58,660 nucleotides of DNA from an uncultured Rhodospirillales bacterium (GCA_903927615.1 CAIYNU010000025.1:1-58660); one strand, 5' to 3'; positions 29,409 through 39,177 are shown, counted from the first letter of the stretch. Numbers and translations: made by a program. The notes: generated by a model not told the origin, from the sequence alone.

Positions 29409-30977
29409 TTATGGGGAGGGCTTGTCCCGGCTGCTGCGATACAGTTCCAGGAACGGCAACCCGACCTCCTGTCGTTGGGCCCCATTGGCGAGCATCTGTT
29501 CACGAAAGTGCGTGGCGTGGCGGTTGGTCCATTCGGGCGCCTTGCGCAGGGGGCCCGACAGCAGCACCACCGCGTCGGCCCGCTTCAGGCGCTCGACCAT
29601 CTCGGCCTCGGAGTGGCCGAGCATCTCGTCATAGACCACGGTGTCGATGTGCAGCCGACCGAAGCGGTTAAGGTCGAGTTGTTGCGCCAGCAGGAAGGTT
29701 TCGAGATTGATGGCGCTGTCGTCCGAGGCGATCAGCAGGGTGATCGGCCGGTCGTCGGGCAGCGCCGTCAGCACCGTCTGGGCCTCGCGGACATGGCGCA
29801 AGTCGGGGCGCTGGGTCATCGGGACCGCCAGCAGCACCGCCAGCAGCGCCATGGCCAGCAGCCAACCGGTTCCGGTTGTTGTCCCGGGGACGTGGCCGTC
29901 GCGCCCGGCGCCGGCCGGTCTGGCGGCGGCCAGGGCCGCCAGCGCAAACGGCAGGCCGACCAGAAACGGCAGGCCGTAGCGCAAATCATGGTTTTCGCTC
30001 GACGCCGTCAACAGCAGGTAGCCGATCACCACCACCACCGGCCAGGCGAAAATCCACAACACCGGCGGGTGGTTGGTGCGAAGCCGCCAGCCCACCAGCA
30101 GGGCCAGGACCGCCGTCGTCGCCGCGGCGATCCAGCCCCAGCGGCCGAACAACGTCACCAGATAGCCGCCGAAATCCAGGCCGTAAGAGGTGTATTTGGC
30201 CAGCGGTCCGACCGTGGTGATCAGCACATGACCGACGATGTTGTCCCAGTAGAGCAAATGATACGCCACCACCGGCGCCACCATCACCAGACAGGCGGCG
30301 GCGGCCAGGGCGCCGTCGGCGAAACGGGTGTGGGTGATCCGCACGGCCAGCAACAGCGGTCCCAGCAGGACGGCGAAATAGCCGAAGGACGTCTTGGCCA
30401 TCACCCCCAGCGCCATCACCGCGCCCCAGGCCAGGCCGCGGCCCAGGCTGGGCCAAAGGCCACGACGGGGCCAGCAGACCTCCAGCGGGACCAACAGGCC
30501 CAACAGAACCACCAGCAGGGCCGTGAGGGTGTCGCCTTCATAGCTCCCTGCGATCACCCATAACAGGTGATTGAACGACAGGCTGGCGAAGGCCAGGATC
30601 ACCAGCAGACGGGGGATGGCGAGCCAGATCATCAGCTCGGCAATGGCGATCACCACCCCGAAGGTCAGTACCGCCAGTGACACGAAGGGCAGGCCGAGGC
30701 CGGCCGGGGTTCCGGCTTGGGCGCCCCATGGCCAGCCCAGCCAAGCCATCAGCGGTGCCTTGACCACCAGGGACAGGCAGTCGCCGAAGCCGGTCAGGGC
30801 GGGATCGAACACCGCATGGGTGATGCAGACGGCCCGGTGCAGATAATGGGCATCGTCCCAGCCCACCGCCGTCGGGGCAGGGGCCACCACCACCGGCCAC
30901 GCCAGCAGCAGGCAGGCCAACAGGCACAGGCGGGACAGCCAAACCGGCGTCAGGCGGGGTTGACGGGCTGTGGTCAT
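29409..30977 (-). CDS. Polytopic membrane glycosyltransferase, GT-C/GT39-like
   Basis: A 522-residue inner-membrane protein with about eleven to twelve membrane segments in the first 400 residues. The first periplasmic loop carries VGWDDAHYLHRAVCITHAVF, the paired-aspartate motif found in GT-C enzymes that transfer a sugar from a polyprenyl phosphate. The C-terminal 120 residues are soluble and Rossmann-like (RPITLLIASDDSAINLETFL). The acceptor is unknown. ATG 30977 overlaps the stop of the upstream glycosyltransferase gene (ATGA), so both products are made together and probably act on one glycan or lipid. The longer frame toward 31325 runs inside that gene and is not real. Confidence 0.88.
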   Translation of the reverse strand: MTTARQPRLTPVWLSRLCLLACLLLAWPVVVAPAPTAVGWDDAHYLHRAVCITHAVFDPALTGFGDCLSLVVKAPLMAWLGWPWGAQAGTPAGLGLPFVSLAVLTFGVVIAIAELMIWLAIPRLLVILAFASLSFNHLLWVIAGSYEGDTLTALLVVLLGLLVPLEVCWPRRGLWPSLGRGLAWGAVMALGVMAKTSFGYFAVLLGPLLLAVRITHTRFADGALAAAACLVMVAPVVAYHLLYWDNIVGHVLITTVGPLAKYTSYGLDFGGYLVTLFGRWGWIAAATTAVLALLVGWRLRTNHPPVLWIFAWPVVVVIGYLLLTASSENHDLRYGLPFLVGLPFALAALAAARPAGAGRDGHVPGTTTGTGWLLAMALLAVLLAVPMTQRPDLRHVREAQTVLTALPDDRPITLLIASDDSAINLETFLLAQQLDLNRFGRLHIDTVVYDEMLGHSEAEMVERLKRADAVVLLSGPLRKAPEWTNRHATHFREQMLANGAQRQEVGLPFLELYRSSRDKPSP

Positions 30978-32191
30978 GATTTTGCCGTGTCCTGAACCGA
31001 AGGGTGGTGACGGACCCTGACCGAAGGGTGGTGATAGACTTCGGCGATGGTGCGTGCGGTGATGGCGGACCAGTCGAAACGGGTTCGCACCTCCTCCCGG
31101 GCGCGTTCGGCCATGCGCCGGAGCTGAGCCGGCGGCATGGCCTGGATGGCCATCAGGGTCTCGGCGACCCGGGTGGCCTGCCACGGCTCCAGATGCGGCG
31201 GCGCGTCGTAGTCGGACTGGCCTTCGATGAATAACGGCACGATGAAGCCGGTTTCGCCGTCGCGGATGAAACGGGGGAAGGCACCGGCATTGCTGCACAC
31301 CACCAGGCAGCCCTTGGCCATGCATTCCAGCGCCGCCAGACTGGTCGATTCGGCGGTGGACAGGAACAACGCCACGTCACAGGCGTCCAACAGCGGCGTC
31401 ACCTGCCGGTGGGACAGAAAGCCTTCGAAGCGAACCCGGTCGCCCAGCCGATGGGCGGCAACCGCGGCCTCGATGGCCGGCCGCAGCGGCCCGTCACCGA
31501 CGATCCGGAGTTGTGCCGCCAACCGCGGACCGGCCGCGGCCAGGGCGTCGATGACGAACTGCACGCCGTTTTTCGGATTGAGTCGGCGCAGGGTCACCAA
31601 CCGCAGATGACTGGCCACGCCCTCGAAATCGCGCGGGGTGGCGGGCGCGAATTGGGTGGTGTCGACGCCGTTGGTGACCTCGACCACCCGCTCGGGTGGC
31701 ACGAAGCGGAGCGCCACCGCCAGCAACTCGTCACTGGTGGCGATGATCCGGGTGGCGCCCCGCAACGAGACCCGGCGATAGAGGGTGCGGATCGGACAGC
31801 GCCCCACCGAGCTGTCGAGCGCCCCCAGCCCGTGCAGCGTCAGCACCACCGGCCGGCCGGTCAATCGCCCGGCGATCACCGCCACAAAGGCCAGGAACGA
31901 GCTGTGATGGACGTGAATCAGGTCGAACCGGCGGAACAGGATCATGAAGCGGATCAGCCACAGCCCGACATAGGGTGCGGCCCGCCGGCCGACCGCATGG
32001 GGCAGCCGATGCACCGGACAGATGTCCTGGTGCTCGACCGGGCCGTCGGTCTGGCCGGTGACGATCTCCACCTGATATCCTTGCGCGATCAGGTTCTGGG
32101 TCAAATAGTGCAGGTGGAATTCGGCGCCGCCGATCAGCGGCAGGTAGGTCTCCAGAATTTGGAGTACCCGTTCCTTGGAGGTGTCGGACAT
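30974..32191 (-). CDS. Glycosyltransferase, GT4-like (GT-B fold)
   Basis: A 405-residue cytoplasmic glycosyltransferase. The N-terminal Rossmann half starts RVLQILETYLPLIGGAEFHL with the glycine-rich acceptor loop; the C-terminal half has TNGVDTTQF, VTLRRLNPKNGVQFVIDAL and the donor-binding ALFLSTAESTSLAALECMAK, in which the E-x7-E pattern typical of GT4 is seen. Nothing shows which sugar is moved. ATG 32191 is chosen for the ribosome binding site GGGAAG and because the family starts there. It lies 50 bases after ilvD in the same direction and overlaps the downstream membrane glycosyltransferase. Confidence 0.93.
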   Translation of the reverse strand: MSDTSKERVLQILETYLPLIGGAEFHLHYLTQNLIAQGYQVEIVTGQTDGPVEHQDICPVHRLPHAVGRRAAPYVGLWLIRFMILFRRFDLIHVHHSSFLAFVAVIAGRLTGRPVVLTLHGLGALDSSVGRCPIRTLYRRVSLRGATRIIATSDELLAVALRFVPPERVVEVTNGVDTTQFAPATPRDFEGVASHLRLVTLRRLNPKNGVQFVIDALAAAGPRLAAQLRIVGDGPLRPAIEAAVAAHRLGDRVRFEGFLSHRQVTPLLDACDVALFLSTAESTSLAALECMAKGCLVVCSNAGAFPRFIRDGETGFIVPLFIEGQSDYDAPPHLEPWQATRVAETLMAIQAMPPAQLRRMAERAREEVRTRFDWSAITARTIAEVYHHPSVRVRHHPSVQDTAKS

Positions 32192-32241
32192 GGACTTCCC
32201 GTTGCTCGGCGACCGTTGGGGCTCCGTCGCTCCTGATCCCG

Positions 32242-34080
32242 TCATTCCAACCGGGAGACATCCCGTACCGCGCCCCGGGCGGCGCTGGTGGTCATGGCGG
32301 CATAGGCGCGCAACGCCGGAGAGACGGTGCGCGTCCGGTTGGCCGGCCGCCAGGGGCCGGTGCCATGGGCGGTGCGGCGCTGGGCCAACTCGGCCTCGGG
32401 GATTGCCAGGTGGATGGTGCGGTTGGGAATGTCGATCTCGATGCGGTCGCCGGGTTCCACCAGCGCGATCAGGCCGCCTTCGGCCGCTTCGGGTGAGACA
32501 TGGCCGATGGACAAGCCCGAGGTGCCGCCGGAGAAGCGGCCATCGGTGATCAGGGCGCAGGCTTTGCCCAGTCCCTTCGACTTCAGATAACTGGTGGGAT
32601 ACAGCATTTCCTGCATGCCGGGGCCGCCGCGCGGTCCTTCGTAGCGAATCACCACCACGTCGCCGGCCACCACCTCTCCGGCCAGAATACCCGCCACCGC
32701 GGTGTCCTGGCTTTCATAGACCCGGGCCGGCCCCGCGAACACCAGATTGGCGGCATCGACGCCGGCGGTTTTGACGATGCAGCCATGCTCGGCCAGGTTG
32801 CCGTAGAGCACGGCCAACCCGCCGTCACGGCTGTGGGCATGGTTCAGGTCACGGATGGTGCCGTGGCTGCGGTCGCGGTCCACGGCCTCATAGCGCCGGC
32901 TTTGACTGAACGCGACGGTGGTGGCAATGCCGCCCGGGGCGGCGCGGAAAAAGGTCTCGGCGTCTGCGGCGGGCGTGCGCGCCAAGTCCCAGTGGTCAAG
33001 CGCCGCCCCCAAGGTCGGGGCGTGGACGGTCGGCACCTCCCGGTGGAGCAGACCCGCGCGGTCGAGTTCCCCCAGAATGGCCATGACGCCGCCGGCCCGG
33101 TGCACATCCTCCAGATGGGTATTGGGGTCCGAGGGCGCCACCTTGCACAGGTTGGGCACCCGACGCGACAGCCGGTCGATGTCCTTCATGGTGAAGTCGA
33201 TCTCTCCTTCGGCGGCGGCGGCCAACAGATGCAGCACGGTGTTGGTGGACCCGCCCATGGCGATGTCCAGGGCCATGGCGTTCTCGAAGGCGGCGAAGCC
33301 GGCGATGGTGCGCGGCAGTGCCGAAGCGTCGTCGTGTTCGTACCAGCGCCGGGCGAGTGCCACCGCCTGCCGGGCGGCGCCCAGGAATAATTCCCGGCGC
33401 CCGGTGTGAGTGGCCACCAGCGTGCCGTTGCCGGGCAGCGCCAGGCCCAGGGCTTCCATCAGGCAGTTCATGGAGTTGGCGGTAAAGAGGCCCGAACACG
33501 AGCCGCAGGTGGGGCAGGCGGCCCGCTCCATCGCCGCCACCTCGTCATCGCTGACCCGGTCGTCGGCCGCGGCGACCATGGCGTCGATCAGGTCCAGGGC
33601 CTTGGCCTTGCCGCCAAAATGACCCCGCCCGGCCTCCATCGGCCCGCCCGAGACGAACACCGCCGGAATGTTGAGGCGCAAAGCCGCCATCAGCATGCCC
33701 GGGGTGATTTTGTCGCAATTGGAAATGCACACCAGCGCGTCGGCGCAATGGGCATTCACCATATATTCCACCGAGTCGGCGATCAGGTCCCGGGACGGCA
33801 GGCTGTAGAGCATGCCGCCGTGCCCCATGGCGATGCCGTCGTCGATGGCGATGGTGTTGAATTCCTTGGCAACCCCGCCGGCCTGTTCGATCTCGCGCGC
33901 GACCAGTTGGCCCAGGTCCTTAAGGTGGACGTGGCCGGGCACGAACTGCGTGAAGGAGTTGGCCACGGCGATGATGGGCTTGCCGAAGTCGCCATCGGTC
34001 ATGCCGGTGGCCCGCCACAGGGAACGGGCGCCGGCCATAGTGCGGCCATGGGTGCTGGTGCGCGAGCGATAAGCGGGCAA
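32242..34080 (-). CDS. ilvD: Dihydroxy-acid dehydratase
   Basis: A 612-residue iron-sulfur enzyme that dehydrates 2,3-dihydroxy-isovalerate and -methylvalerate in valine, leucine and isoleucine synthesis. The cluster cysteines lie in [19 protein letters not shown] and [19 protein letters not shown], and [25 protein letters not shown] and [20 protein letters not shown] are also intact. The start is taken as TTG 34080: GGAGGA lies six bases before it and the product [19 protein letters not shown] then lines up with E. coli IlvD (MPKYRSATTTHG...). GTG 34107 lies upstream of that ribosome binding site. The two glycosyltransferase genes follow in the same direction. Confidence 0.97.
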   Translation of the reverse strand: MPAYRSRTSTHGRTMAGARSLWRATGMTDGDFGKPIIAVANSFTQFVPGHVHLKDLGQLVAREIEQAGGVAKEFNTIAIDDGIAMGHGGMLYSLPSRDLIADSVEYMVNAHCADALVCISNCDKITPGMLMAALRLNIPAVFVSGGPMEAGRGHFGGKAKALDLIDAMVAAADDRVSDDEVAAMERAACPTCGSCSGLFTANSMNCLMEALGLALPGNGTLVATHTGRRELFLGAARQAVALARRWYEHDDASALPRTIAGFAAFENAMALDIAMGGSTNTVLHLLAAAAEGEIDFTMKDIDRLSRRVPNLCKVAPSDPNTHLEDVHRAGGVMAILGELDRAGLLHREVPTVHAPTLGAALDHWDLARTPAADAETFFRAAPGGIATTVAFSQSRRYEAVDRDRSHGTIRDLNHAHSRDGGLAVLYGNLAEHGCIVKTAGVDAANLVFAGPARVYESQDTAVAGILAGEVVAGDVVVIRYEGPRGGPGMQEMLYPTSYLKSKGLGKACALITDGRFSGGTSGLSIGHVSPEAAEGGLIALVEPGDRIEIDIPNRTIHLAIPEAELAQRRTAHGTGPWRPANRTRTVSPALRAYAAMTTSAARGAVRDVSRLE

Positions 34081-34454
34081 AGGGCGTTCCTCCGTTGTCC
34101 CAAACACATAGGCCGACCGGCCAGGACGGCGAGTCCGTACCCGATAGCAGGGAATGGCCGGGGTCTCAAGGAGCAGGGCGGCCCGGACCGAAACACGGCC
34201 GGCCGAGTCCGGGGTGGCCCATTTTACTGTAGGCTGACTTGGCGAAGGGCGGACACGTTTTGATGTGAAAAGTTATCAAAATTGGTTGTTAATGTAATAC
34301 ATAATATCACTAAAGTGGTATAATTCAAAGGAAATTTGCTATTCGTGGAATTTGTCTGCATATATATGTATGTTGATACAGTGTATTATAAACTTATTGA
34401 CGATTATCCCTTCACGCGGCACTCTTCAGAAAATCTTTTTGGATGGAGAGTTCC
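34081..34454. other. AT-rich intergenic region before the lipoprotein gene
   Basis: The first 140 bases are GC-rich like ilvD; from about 34255 the sequence turns sharply AT-rich and stays so through the next gene. A TATAAT hexamer lies at 34319-34324 but without a good -35 partner. No gene is seen. Confidence 0.5.
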
Positions 34455-36377
34455 ATGGGCCCCTTGAAATTTCGCACTTTTGCCAGCGTCACCGTCTTGA
34501 TCAGCCTGACCGCCTGCGGAATCGGTCCACACGAGATTTCGGCGGAACGGGCCGACTATAATGATATTATTCAAGAAACGTCCAAAAAGCAGATATTTGA
34601 AAATATTATTCGCGTTAAGAACCATGAGCCGATGCAGTTTATGGATGTGGCACAGATCAGCGCGGCACAAACACTGCATGAGACAGCGATAGGTCAGGTG
34701 TCCGCCATTGGTTCAGGGGAGGGGGCGGGAACAAATAGCCGCGTCGGGCAGGTTGGTCAAGCAAGTCTGCAACTTGAATATGTCGAGCTGCCGACTATTA
34801 CTTACCAGCCTCTTCAGGGGGCGCAGATGGTTCAGCAAACAACGACACCAATTACCGTTGATACATTGGCAAACCTTTACGATACCGAATGGCCAGTTTC
34901 TTCGGTCTTTACGTTCATCTTCGATCGTTTGACACCAGCGCCAAAAACAGGCTATGCGGCGATTAATTATATAGGCAAGCTTGATAGTAAGAACGCATTG
35001 ACTGTGGCTCCCATAAGCACCGAGTTGAGCGGTGGCCAAAGCCGGGACTGCACAGTGACTGCCGGGCCGGTTAACGGGGCATCCTCGACTAAGGTGACGA
35101 TTTCGGCGCCATGTTCAGGAATGATGTCGGGTTCATCTGGTGCGGCAGGGGCGCAAACCAAGGACACGCTGGGGCTTTACCTGACCACGACGCGTCCTGA
35201 GTCAAAGTCTCTCGATGGTGAAAAAGACGCAAAAGAATCAATGGAGATATTAGAGCCATGGATCGGGCTTCTTACTATTTATAAGAATTCTCAGGTCTAT
35301 CTTCCATCAAAAATTGGCACTGACCGTGAGCTTAATAATAACATCTCGCAAATACTGTTAGATAATATTAATAAGAAAAAACTTTTAATAAAAAGTTGTT
35401 TGGGTGCTCAGAATTATTCAGGTCATTTTTCGAGCAAGGAGTGCCGCGATGTAATGAAATTAGTTGATGATCTATTCGATTTGCTACCGAAACACATCGA
35501 ACTTCGTACTGTGCCGTTGATTAAGCAGCAGGCCCAAGAGAAAATATCACAAATTATTGCGAATAATATGGATAGAAAAGGACGTACTGAGCAAGAAATT
35601 ACCAATTTATCGAATAAATATTCACAATCGGCTATTCAGCAACTTTTCTTGGGGCCGGTCGTTAGGCCATTATCGGCGCTCGGCGTACTCAAAACTGCAT
35701 TTAACGATAATCCAACGATTGAGGTCATCAATCGCGATGAACAAAGTAAGAATTATAACGAAGGGATTGAGGTAATGCTCAATAACGAATTAAATGCTCC
35801 GGATGGCCATGAGAATTTTAAAGATTATTATACGTATAATGATTGGCATTCAGGATTGAATTCGAGCAATAATGCAGGATCGAATTCGAGCAATAATGTT
35901 GTGTATATTGATGATAGTAAAGTAGTTTATATCAAAGACAATAAGATGGGGTGCTATAATAATGAAGAAAAAGTAAAAGTAAAAGATGGCAACGCGGCCG
36001 ATGGTGATAAGTGCATAAATGATAGATCGAATTATAATTCAATAGAAAATGACATTATATCAAATGCTAAAGCTAAAAATCATTGCAACGATATAAATGA
36101 TGTGACAAACAATATCAATGTCGATGAAATTGCTGTTGAGGAGTGCTTGGGCGCGCTAAGGCGTTATGTGTTGATCTTCTCTTCGAAAAGTGAGCCAGAC
36201 CCCGCAAAGGTTTATGTGAAGTACTTTGATAATAACGGTAGCCTATGGTACTACATCGACCGGAGAGACAAAATATCGCGCGAGAACTTTGGTCTGATTG
36301 GGCAGATTCTCACTATGCAGGCGGCCCCCCCAGCGCCATTGCCAGTCTCCAGCACCACGAATGTCGGAGGCCGGTGA
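34455..36377 (+). CDS. Large AT-rich lipoprotein of unknown function
   Basis: A 640-residue lipoprotein. The signal peptide ends in a lipobox, VLISLTACG, so Cys near residue 22 is lipidated. The first part of the mature protein, AERADYNDIIQETSKKQIFE, recalls a widespread family of outer-membrane lipoproteins of unknown function that open with a YNxxIxxTxxxQLLLNIVRLR motif; the ending (WYYIDRRDKISRENFGLIGQ, then AAPPAPLPVSS) also fits that family. Residues 455-565 are an Asn/Asp/Lys-rich insert with a 24-bp tandem duplication. The gene is far richer in AT than its neighbours, a sign of transfer. ATG 34455 is chosen for its GGAGAG site over ATG 34443. Confidence 0.8.
   Translation: MGPLKFRTFASVTVLISLTACGIGPHEISAERADYNDIIQETSKKQIFENIIRVKNHEPMQFMDVAQISAAQTLHETAIGQVSAIGSGEGAGTNSRVGQVGQASLQLEYVELPTITYQPLQGAQMVQQTTTPITVDTLANLYDTEWPVSSVFTFIFDRLTPAPKTGYAAINYIGKLDSKNALTVAPISTELSGGQSRDCTVTAGPVNGASSTKVTISAPCSGMMSGSSGAAGAQTKDTLGLYLTTTRPESKSLDGEKDAKESMEILEPWIGLLTIYKNSQVYLPSKIGTDRELNNNISQILLDNINKKKLLIKSCLGAQNYSGHFSSKECRDVMKLVDDLFDLLPKHIELRTVPLIKQQAQEKISQIIANNMDRKGRTEQEITNLSNKYSQSAIQQLFLGPVVRPLSALGVLKTAFNDNPTIEVINRDEQSKNYNEGIEVMLNNELNAPDGHENFKDYYTYNDWHSGLNSSNNAGSNSSNNVVYIDDSKVVYIKDNKMGCYNNEEKVKVKDGNAADGDKCINDRSNYNSIENDIISNAKAKNHCNDINDVTNNINVDEIAVEECLGALRRYVLIFSSKSEPDPAKVYVKYFDNNGSLWYYIDRRDKISRENFGLIGQILTMQAAPPAPLPVSSTTNVGGR
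35853..35900 (+). repeat. 24-bp tandem duplication in the lipoprotein gene
   Basis: Two adjacent 24-base copies (35853-35876 and 35877-35900) share all but a few positions, including GAATTCGAGCAATAATG. They encode an Asn/Ser-rich octapeptide twice and keep the frame. Confidence 0.85.
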
Positions 36378-36727
36378 CGGCTAAGCTCGGGCAATCCGTT
36401 TGTCGCTTTGTCGTCAGAGGACCCGCATTCCGGTCCTTTGACGACGTTTGTGGCATGGCCCGGGATCGTGATCTGGGCGATCTCGCCTTCCAACCGGCCG
36501 AAGTCCCGGGAGGTGGGGGCGTCGCTGGCCCGGCCTTTGATCTCTCCGACATCGCCGGTCAGCTTGATCAGCATCGGGAGACGTTGCCCGAGCATCGCCT
36601 TGATATCAGCCTGGCCGGCCCTGATCTCGGCGAGGTAATCCCCCTGGGCCACTTGCATCGCCTCGATCCGGGTCAATCGTTCTTCGCTTATGATGCCGTC
36701 TCCTGCGGGTTCCGCCGCGCGGCGCAT
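36251..36727 (-). CDS. Small coiled-coil protein, possibly frameshifted at its 3' end
   Basis: A 158-residue frame whose first 90 residues form a convincing amphipathic coiled coil (ISEERLTRIEAMQVAQGDYL, EIRAGQADIKAMLGQ) ending in PTSRDFGRLEGEIAQI. Short proteins of this pattern, with the repeated DFGRLEG motif, occur in Rhodospirillales; function unknown. After residue 95 the sequence loses the pattern and the frame runs 127 bases into the 3' end of the convergent lipoprotein gene, so the C-terminal part may be a frameshift remnant. No clear ribosome binding site precedes ATG 36727. Confidence 0.5.
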   Translation of the reverse strand: MRRAAEPAGDGIISEERLTRIEAMQVAQGDYLAEIRAGQADIKAMLGQRLPMLIKLTGDVGEIKGRASDAPTSRDFGRLEGEIAQITIPGHATNVVKGPECGSSDDKATNGLPELSRHRPPTFVVLETGNGAGGAACIVRICPIRPKFSRDILSLRSM

Positions 36728-36752
36728 CCGGCAAGATCAATCATACCGGGAA

Positions 36753-37490
36753 TCACGACGCCGCCCGCACCAACCGGCCGTCGAGGGCCTCATAAAAGTC
36801 GGGATTGCGCTCGGCCACCAACTCGGTGAAGCCGGTGAATATCTCTTCCAGCGAGATTTCCTGGGTCGGTTTGCCGACTTCCCAGGCCCGCAGACGACAG
36901 CCGTCGGCGTAGGCGTCCAGCAGGACCAGATACAGGCGCTCGTACTGTTCGTCCCGGCCGGCGGGATCGTTGCGGCCGGTGAACAGGCGGAGTCGCGCAT
37001 GGGCGTTGTGCAGGGTCGAGCGGCGCTTTTCGGTGGCGTCGCACTCGGCTTCCTTGTCGAAGAAAAAGAAGCCGGCCAGTGCGGCATAGGGAAAGCGGCG
37101 GTGCAGGGTGACCGCCTCCATCAGCATGTCGGCCCGGCGATTGGTCAGGTTCTTCTGGAAATTCCGGGTCTTCGCGTCGCGAAAGTTGATGGTCTTGATG
37201 GAAATGCCGAGAATCAGGCCGGATTCCTCGGTGGCCCAGGTGACATCGACCTTTTTCGCGCCGATGCCGCCGGCAATCCGCCGCTCGGCTCCGGAATCGC
37301 CCAATTCTCCGGGGTTCGCGGGCCGGGCTTCGGTCATGCCGCGCAGACGCAACTCTTCGGCGAAGGCCAGGGCCACCACCCGGGACAGCTTTTCGCTGTA
37401 GGCTTTTTTGTCGGCGCGGCCGGCGGCGTCCAGGGGCTTGACCGGCAAGGTTCCGATGGCCCGGGCCAGCAAGTCGTCAATTCTCGCCAT
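36753..37490 (-). CDS. Probable type II restriction endonuclease
   Basis: A 245-residue protein whose core KKVDVTWATEESGLILGISI followed by KTINFRD reads as a PD-(D/E)xK nuclease motif: Asp in VDVTW, and Ser-Ile-Lys in place of Glu-x-Lys. The segment KNLTNRRADMLMEAVTLHRR followed by FPYAALAGFFFFDKEA is a pattern I associate with restriction endonucleases beside adenine methyltransferases. The gene overlaps the methyltransferase by 14 bases, so both are co-translated. The recognition sequence cannot be read from the protein. ATG 37490 begins MARIDDLLARAIG. Confidence 0.7.
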   Translation of the reverse strand: MARIDDLLARAIGTLPVKPLDAAGRADKKAYSEKLSRVVALAFAEELRLRGMTEARPANPGELGDSGAERRIAGGIGAKKVDVTWATEESGLILGISIKTINFRDAKTRNFQKNLTNRRADMLMEAVTLHRRFPYAALAGFFFFDKEAECDATEKRRSTLHNAHARLRLFTGRNDPAGRDEQYERLYLVLLDAYADGCRLRAWEVGKPTQEISLEEIFTGFTELVAERNPDFYEALDGRLVRAAS

Positions 37491-39177
37491 GGTTGCCGTG
37501 TCCTCCTGCACCGTCGCCGGGGCCGACGGCCGCCCCGTTCGCCCGGCCCCGGCCGACCCGGCGGCGGAACAATAGGTCCCGGGCGTCCCGGAGCGCGGCC
37601 AGGTCGTGCCCGGTGATGCGCAGGTGCTGGGACAACATCACCTCGTCCACCAACTCGACCGCCTGTTCCAGATGATTGCGTCGCAGCGCGGTGGTCAGTT
37701 GGGGGCGCAGGGCCGTCAAGGCCGGGCCCAGGGCGGCCACCGTGGCGGGCGCGGGCATGGGTAACTGGTCGGCCTCCCGGGGTTCCAGCTTGAGCAGGCC
37801 GCCGCCATAGGCCCGGCCGACCATCTCCGCCCCCAGCAGGGTGACGCTGTTGAGCGCCGCCAGCGGCAGCAGATCACGGCCCAGCACCCGGCGGTCCGGA
37901 TGCAGCAGCACACCGTAAATGGAATTGATCAACTGCACCCCGGCCTCGTTGGTGATCAGGCGCGGCCGGTCATGATTCATGTAGGTGAACAACAGATCGG
38001 GCCGGGCCACCAGGGGCACCAGCCACCAGGGCTTGCGGGACCGACACTTATAAGCGTAGTGAACCTTTTTCTGCTCGCCCATGGCGATGTAACGGGCGGC
38101 GGCGGCGTTCAGCCGTTCGCCCCTGGGATAGAACAGGTAACAGCGACCGCCGGCGTCGCGCATGCCGTGCCAGCGCGCCGCCGAGTAGGTCAGGCCCGAC
38201 AGATGTCGCGAGCCCGGCGGCGAAATCGGCAGCAGATCGTCGTCGGCCAGCCCATACTGGGCGATCTCGGCCTTGCTCAAGGTGAAGTATTTGTTGTTGC
38301 CGGTGACCGCACCGAGATAGGTTTGCCCCCAATCGAGCATCGACGTGAACATCTCCCGGTCGCAGAGCTTGCGGTAGATGTCGAACGACGACTGGGACAG
38401 GAGGGCCGGCGTCCATTTGTCCACGGTGCCGAGATCGAAGCCGGTCCACGAGCAGGGGTCGAGCCGGGCCAGATGGGCGGCGTCCCGGGCCTGGAAGACC
38501 TCGAAGCTGGACGCCCCGCCGCTGCCTTCGGCCAGCAACAGCACCACGTCTTCCATGACATCCGGGAACACCAGATTGTCGAACATCACCAGCCGGACTC
38601 GGGAAAAGCGGTTGAGCAGGAACCGCCGGACCTGGGCGGCATAGTTGACGGTCAGCAGTTCGGCCGGCAGCACCAGACCGAGCCGGCCCTCGGGCTTGAG
38701 GAACTGGCAGGCGTGGACCACGAAGGCCGCCCACGAACTGGCGAGGCCGGTCAGTCGCACCCCGGCCGCCAGCGCGGCCTCCAGGGACTTCAGCCGGGCC
38801 TCGCCGGTGAAGTGCTGGTAGCGGATATAAGGCGGGTTGCCGACCACGGCGTCGAAGACCGGTTCGGGCGGGCAATCGAAGAAGTCTTCGACTCGAACCG
38901 TGGCGTCCAGTTCATGCCGGCGCAGGCAGGCCAGGCCGCGATCGGCGGACCCCCGGTGAATCTCGATGCCGTGGAGGCGGCCGCGCAGCTCTGCCGGCGC
39001 CAGCCCCAGCATCCCTAACTGGCGCCCGGCGGCCAATAAAAAGGCCGCTTCGCCGCACGACGGCTCCAGCACGTGATCACCCCGGGTCCGGACCGCCCAG
39101 TCGACGATGAACCGGGTAATCTCGGGCGGCGTGAAAAATGCCCCCCGTGCCTTCCGGAACGTCACGACATCGCTCAT
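37477..39177 (-). CDS. DNA N6-adenine methyltransferase of a restriction-modification system
   Basis: A 566-residue methyltransferase of the Eco57I/TaqI type. The AdoMet motif I is HVLEPSCGEAAFLLAAGRQ (about residue 38), the catalytic motif IV is VVGNPPYIRYQH (about 125), and LVLPAELLTVNYAAQVRRFL is the motif VI region. The C-terminal half (300-560) contains a target recognition domain with TLLGAEMVGRAYGGGLLKLE near its end. It has no fused nuclease domain. The start ATG 39177 follows GGGGGACCAAG and begins MSDVVTFRKARGAFFTPPEI, typical of the family (FTPxxI). It forms an operon with the downstream endonuclease. Confidence 0.93.
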   Translation of the reverse strand: MSDVVTFRKARGAFFTPPEITRFIVDWAVRTRGDHVLEPSCGEAAFLLAAGRQLGMLGLAPAELRGRLHGIEIHRGSADRGLACLRRHELDATVRVEDFFDCPPEPVFDAVVGNPPYIRYQHFTGEARLKSLEAALAAGVRLTGLASSWAAFVVHACQFLKPEGRLGLVLPAELLTVNYAAQVRRFLLNRFSRVRLVMFDNLVFPDVMEDVVLLLAEGSGGASSFEVFQARDAAHLARLDPCSWTGFDLGTVDKWTPALLSQSSFDIYRKLCDREMFTSMLDWGQTYLGAVTGNNKYFTLSKAEIAQYGLADDDLLPISPPGSRHLSGLTYSAARWHGMRDAGGRCYLFYPRGERLNAAAARYIAMGEQKKVHYAYKCRSRKPWWLVPLVARPDLLFTYMNHDRPRLITNEAGVQLINSIYGVLLHPDRRVLGRDLLPLAALNSVTLLGAEMVGRAYGGGLLKLEPREADQLPMPAPATVAALGPALTALRPQLTTALRRNHLEQAVELVDEVMLSQHLRITGHDLAALRDARDLLFRRRVGRGRANGAAVGPGDGAGGHGNHGEN

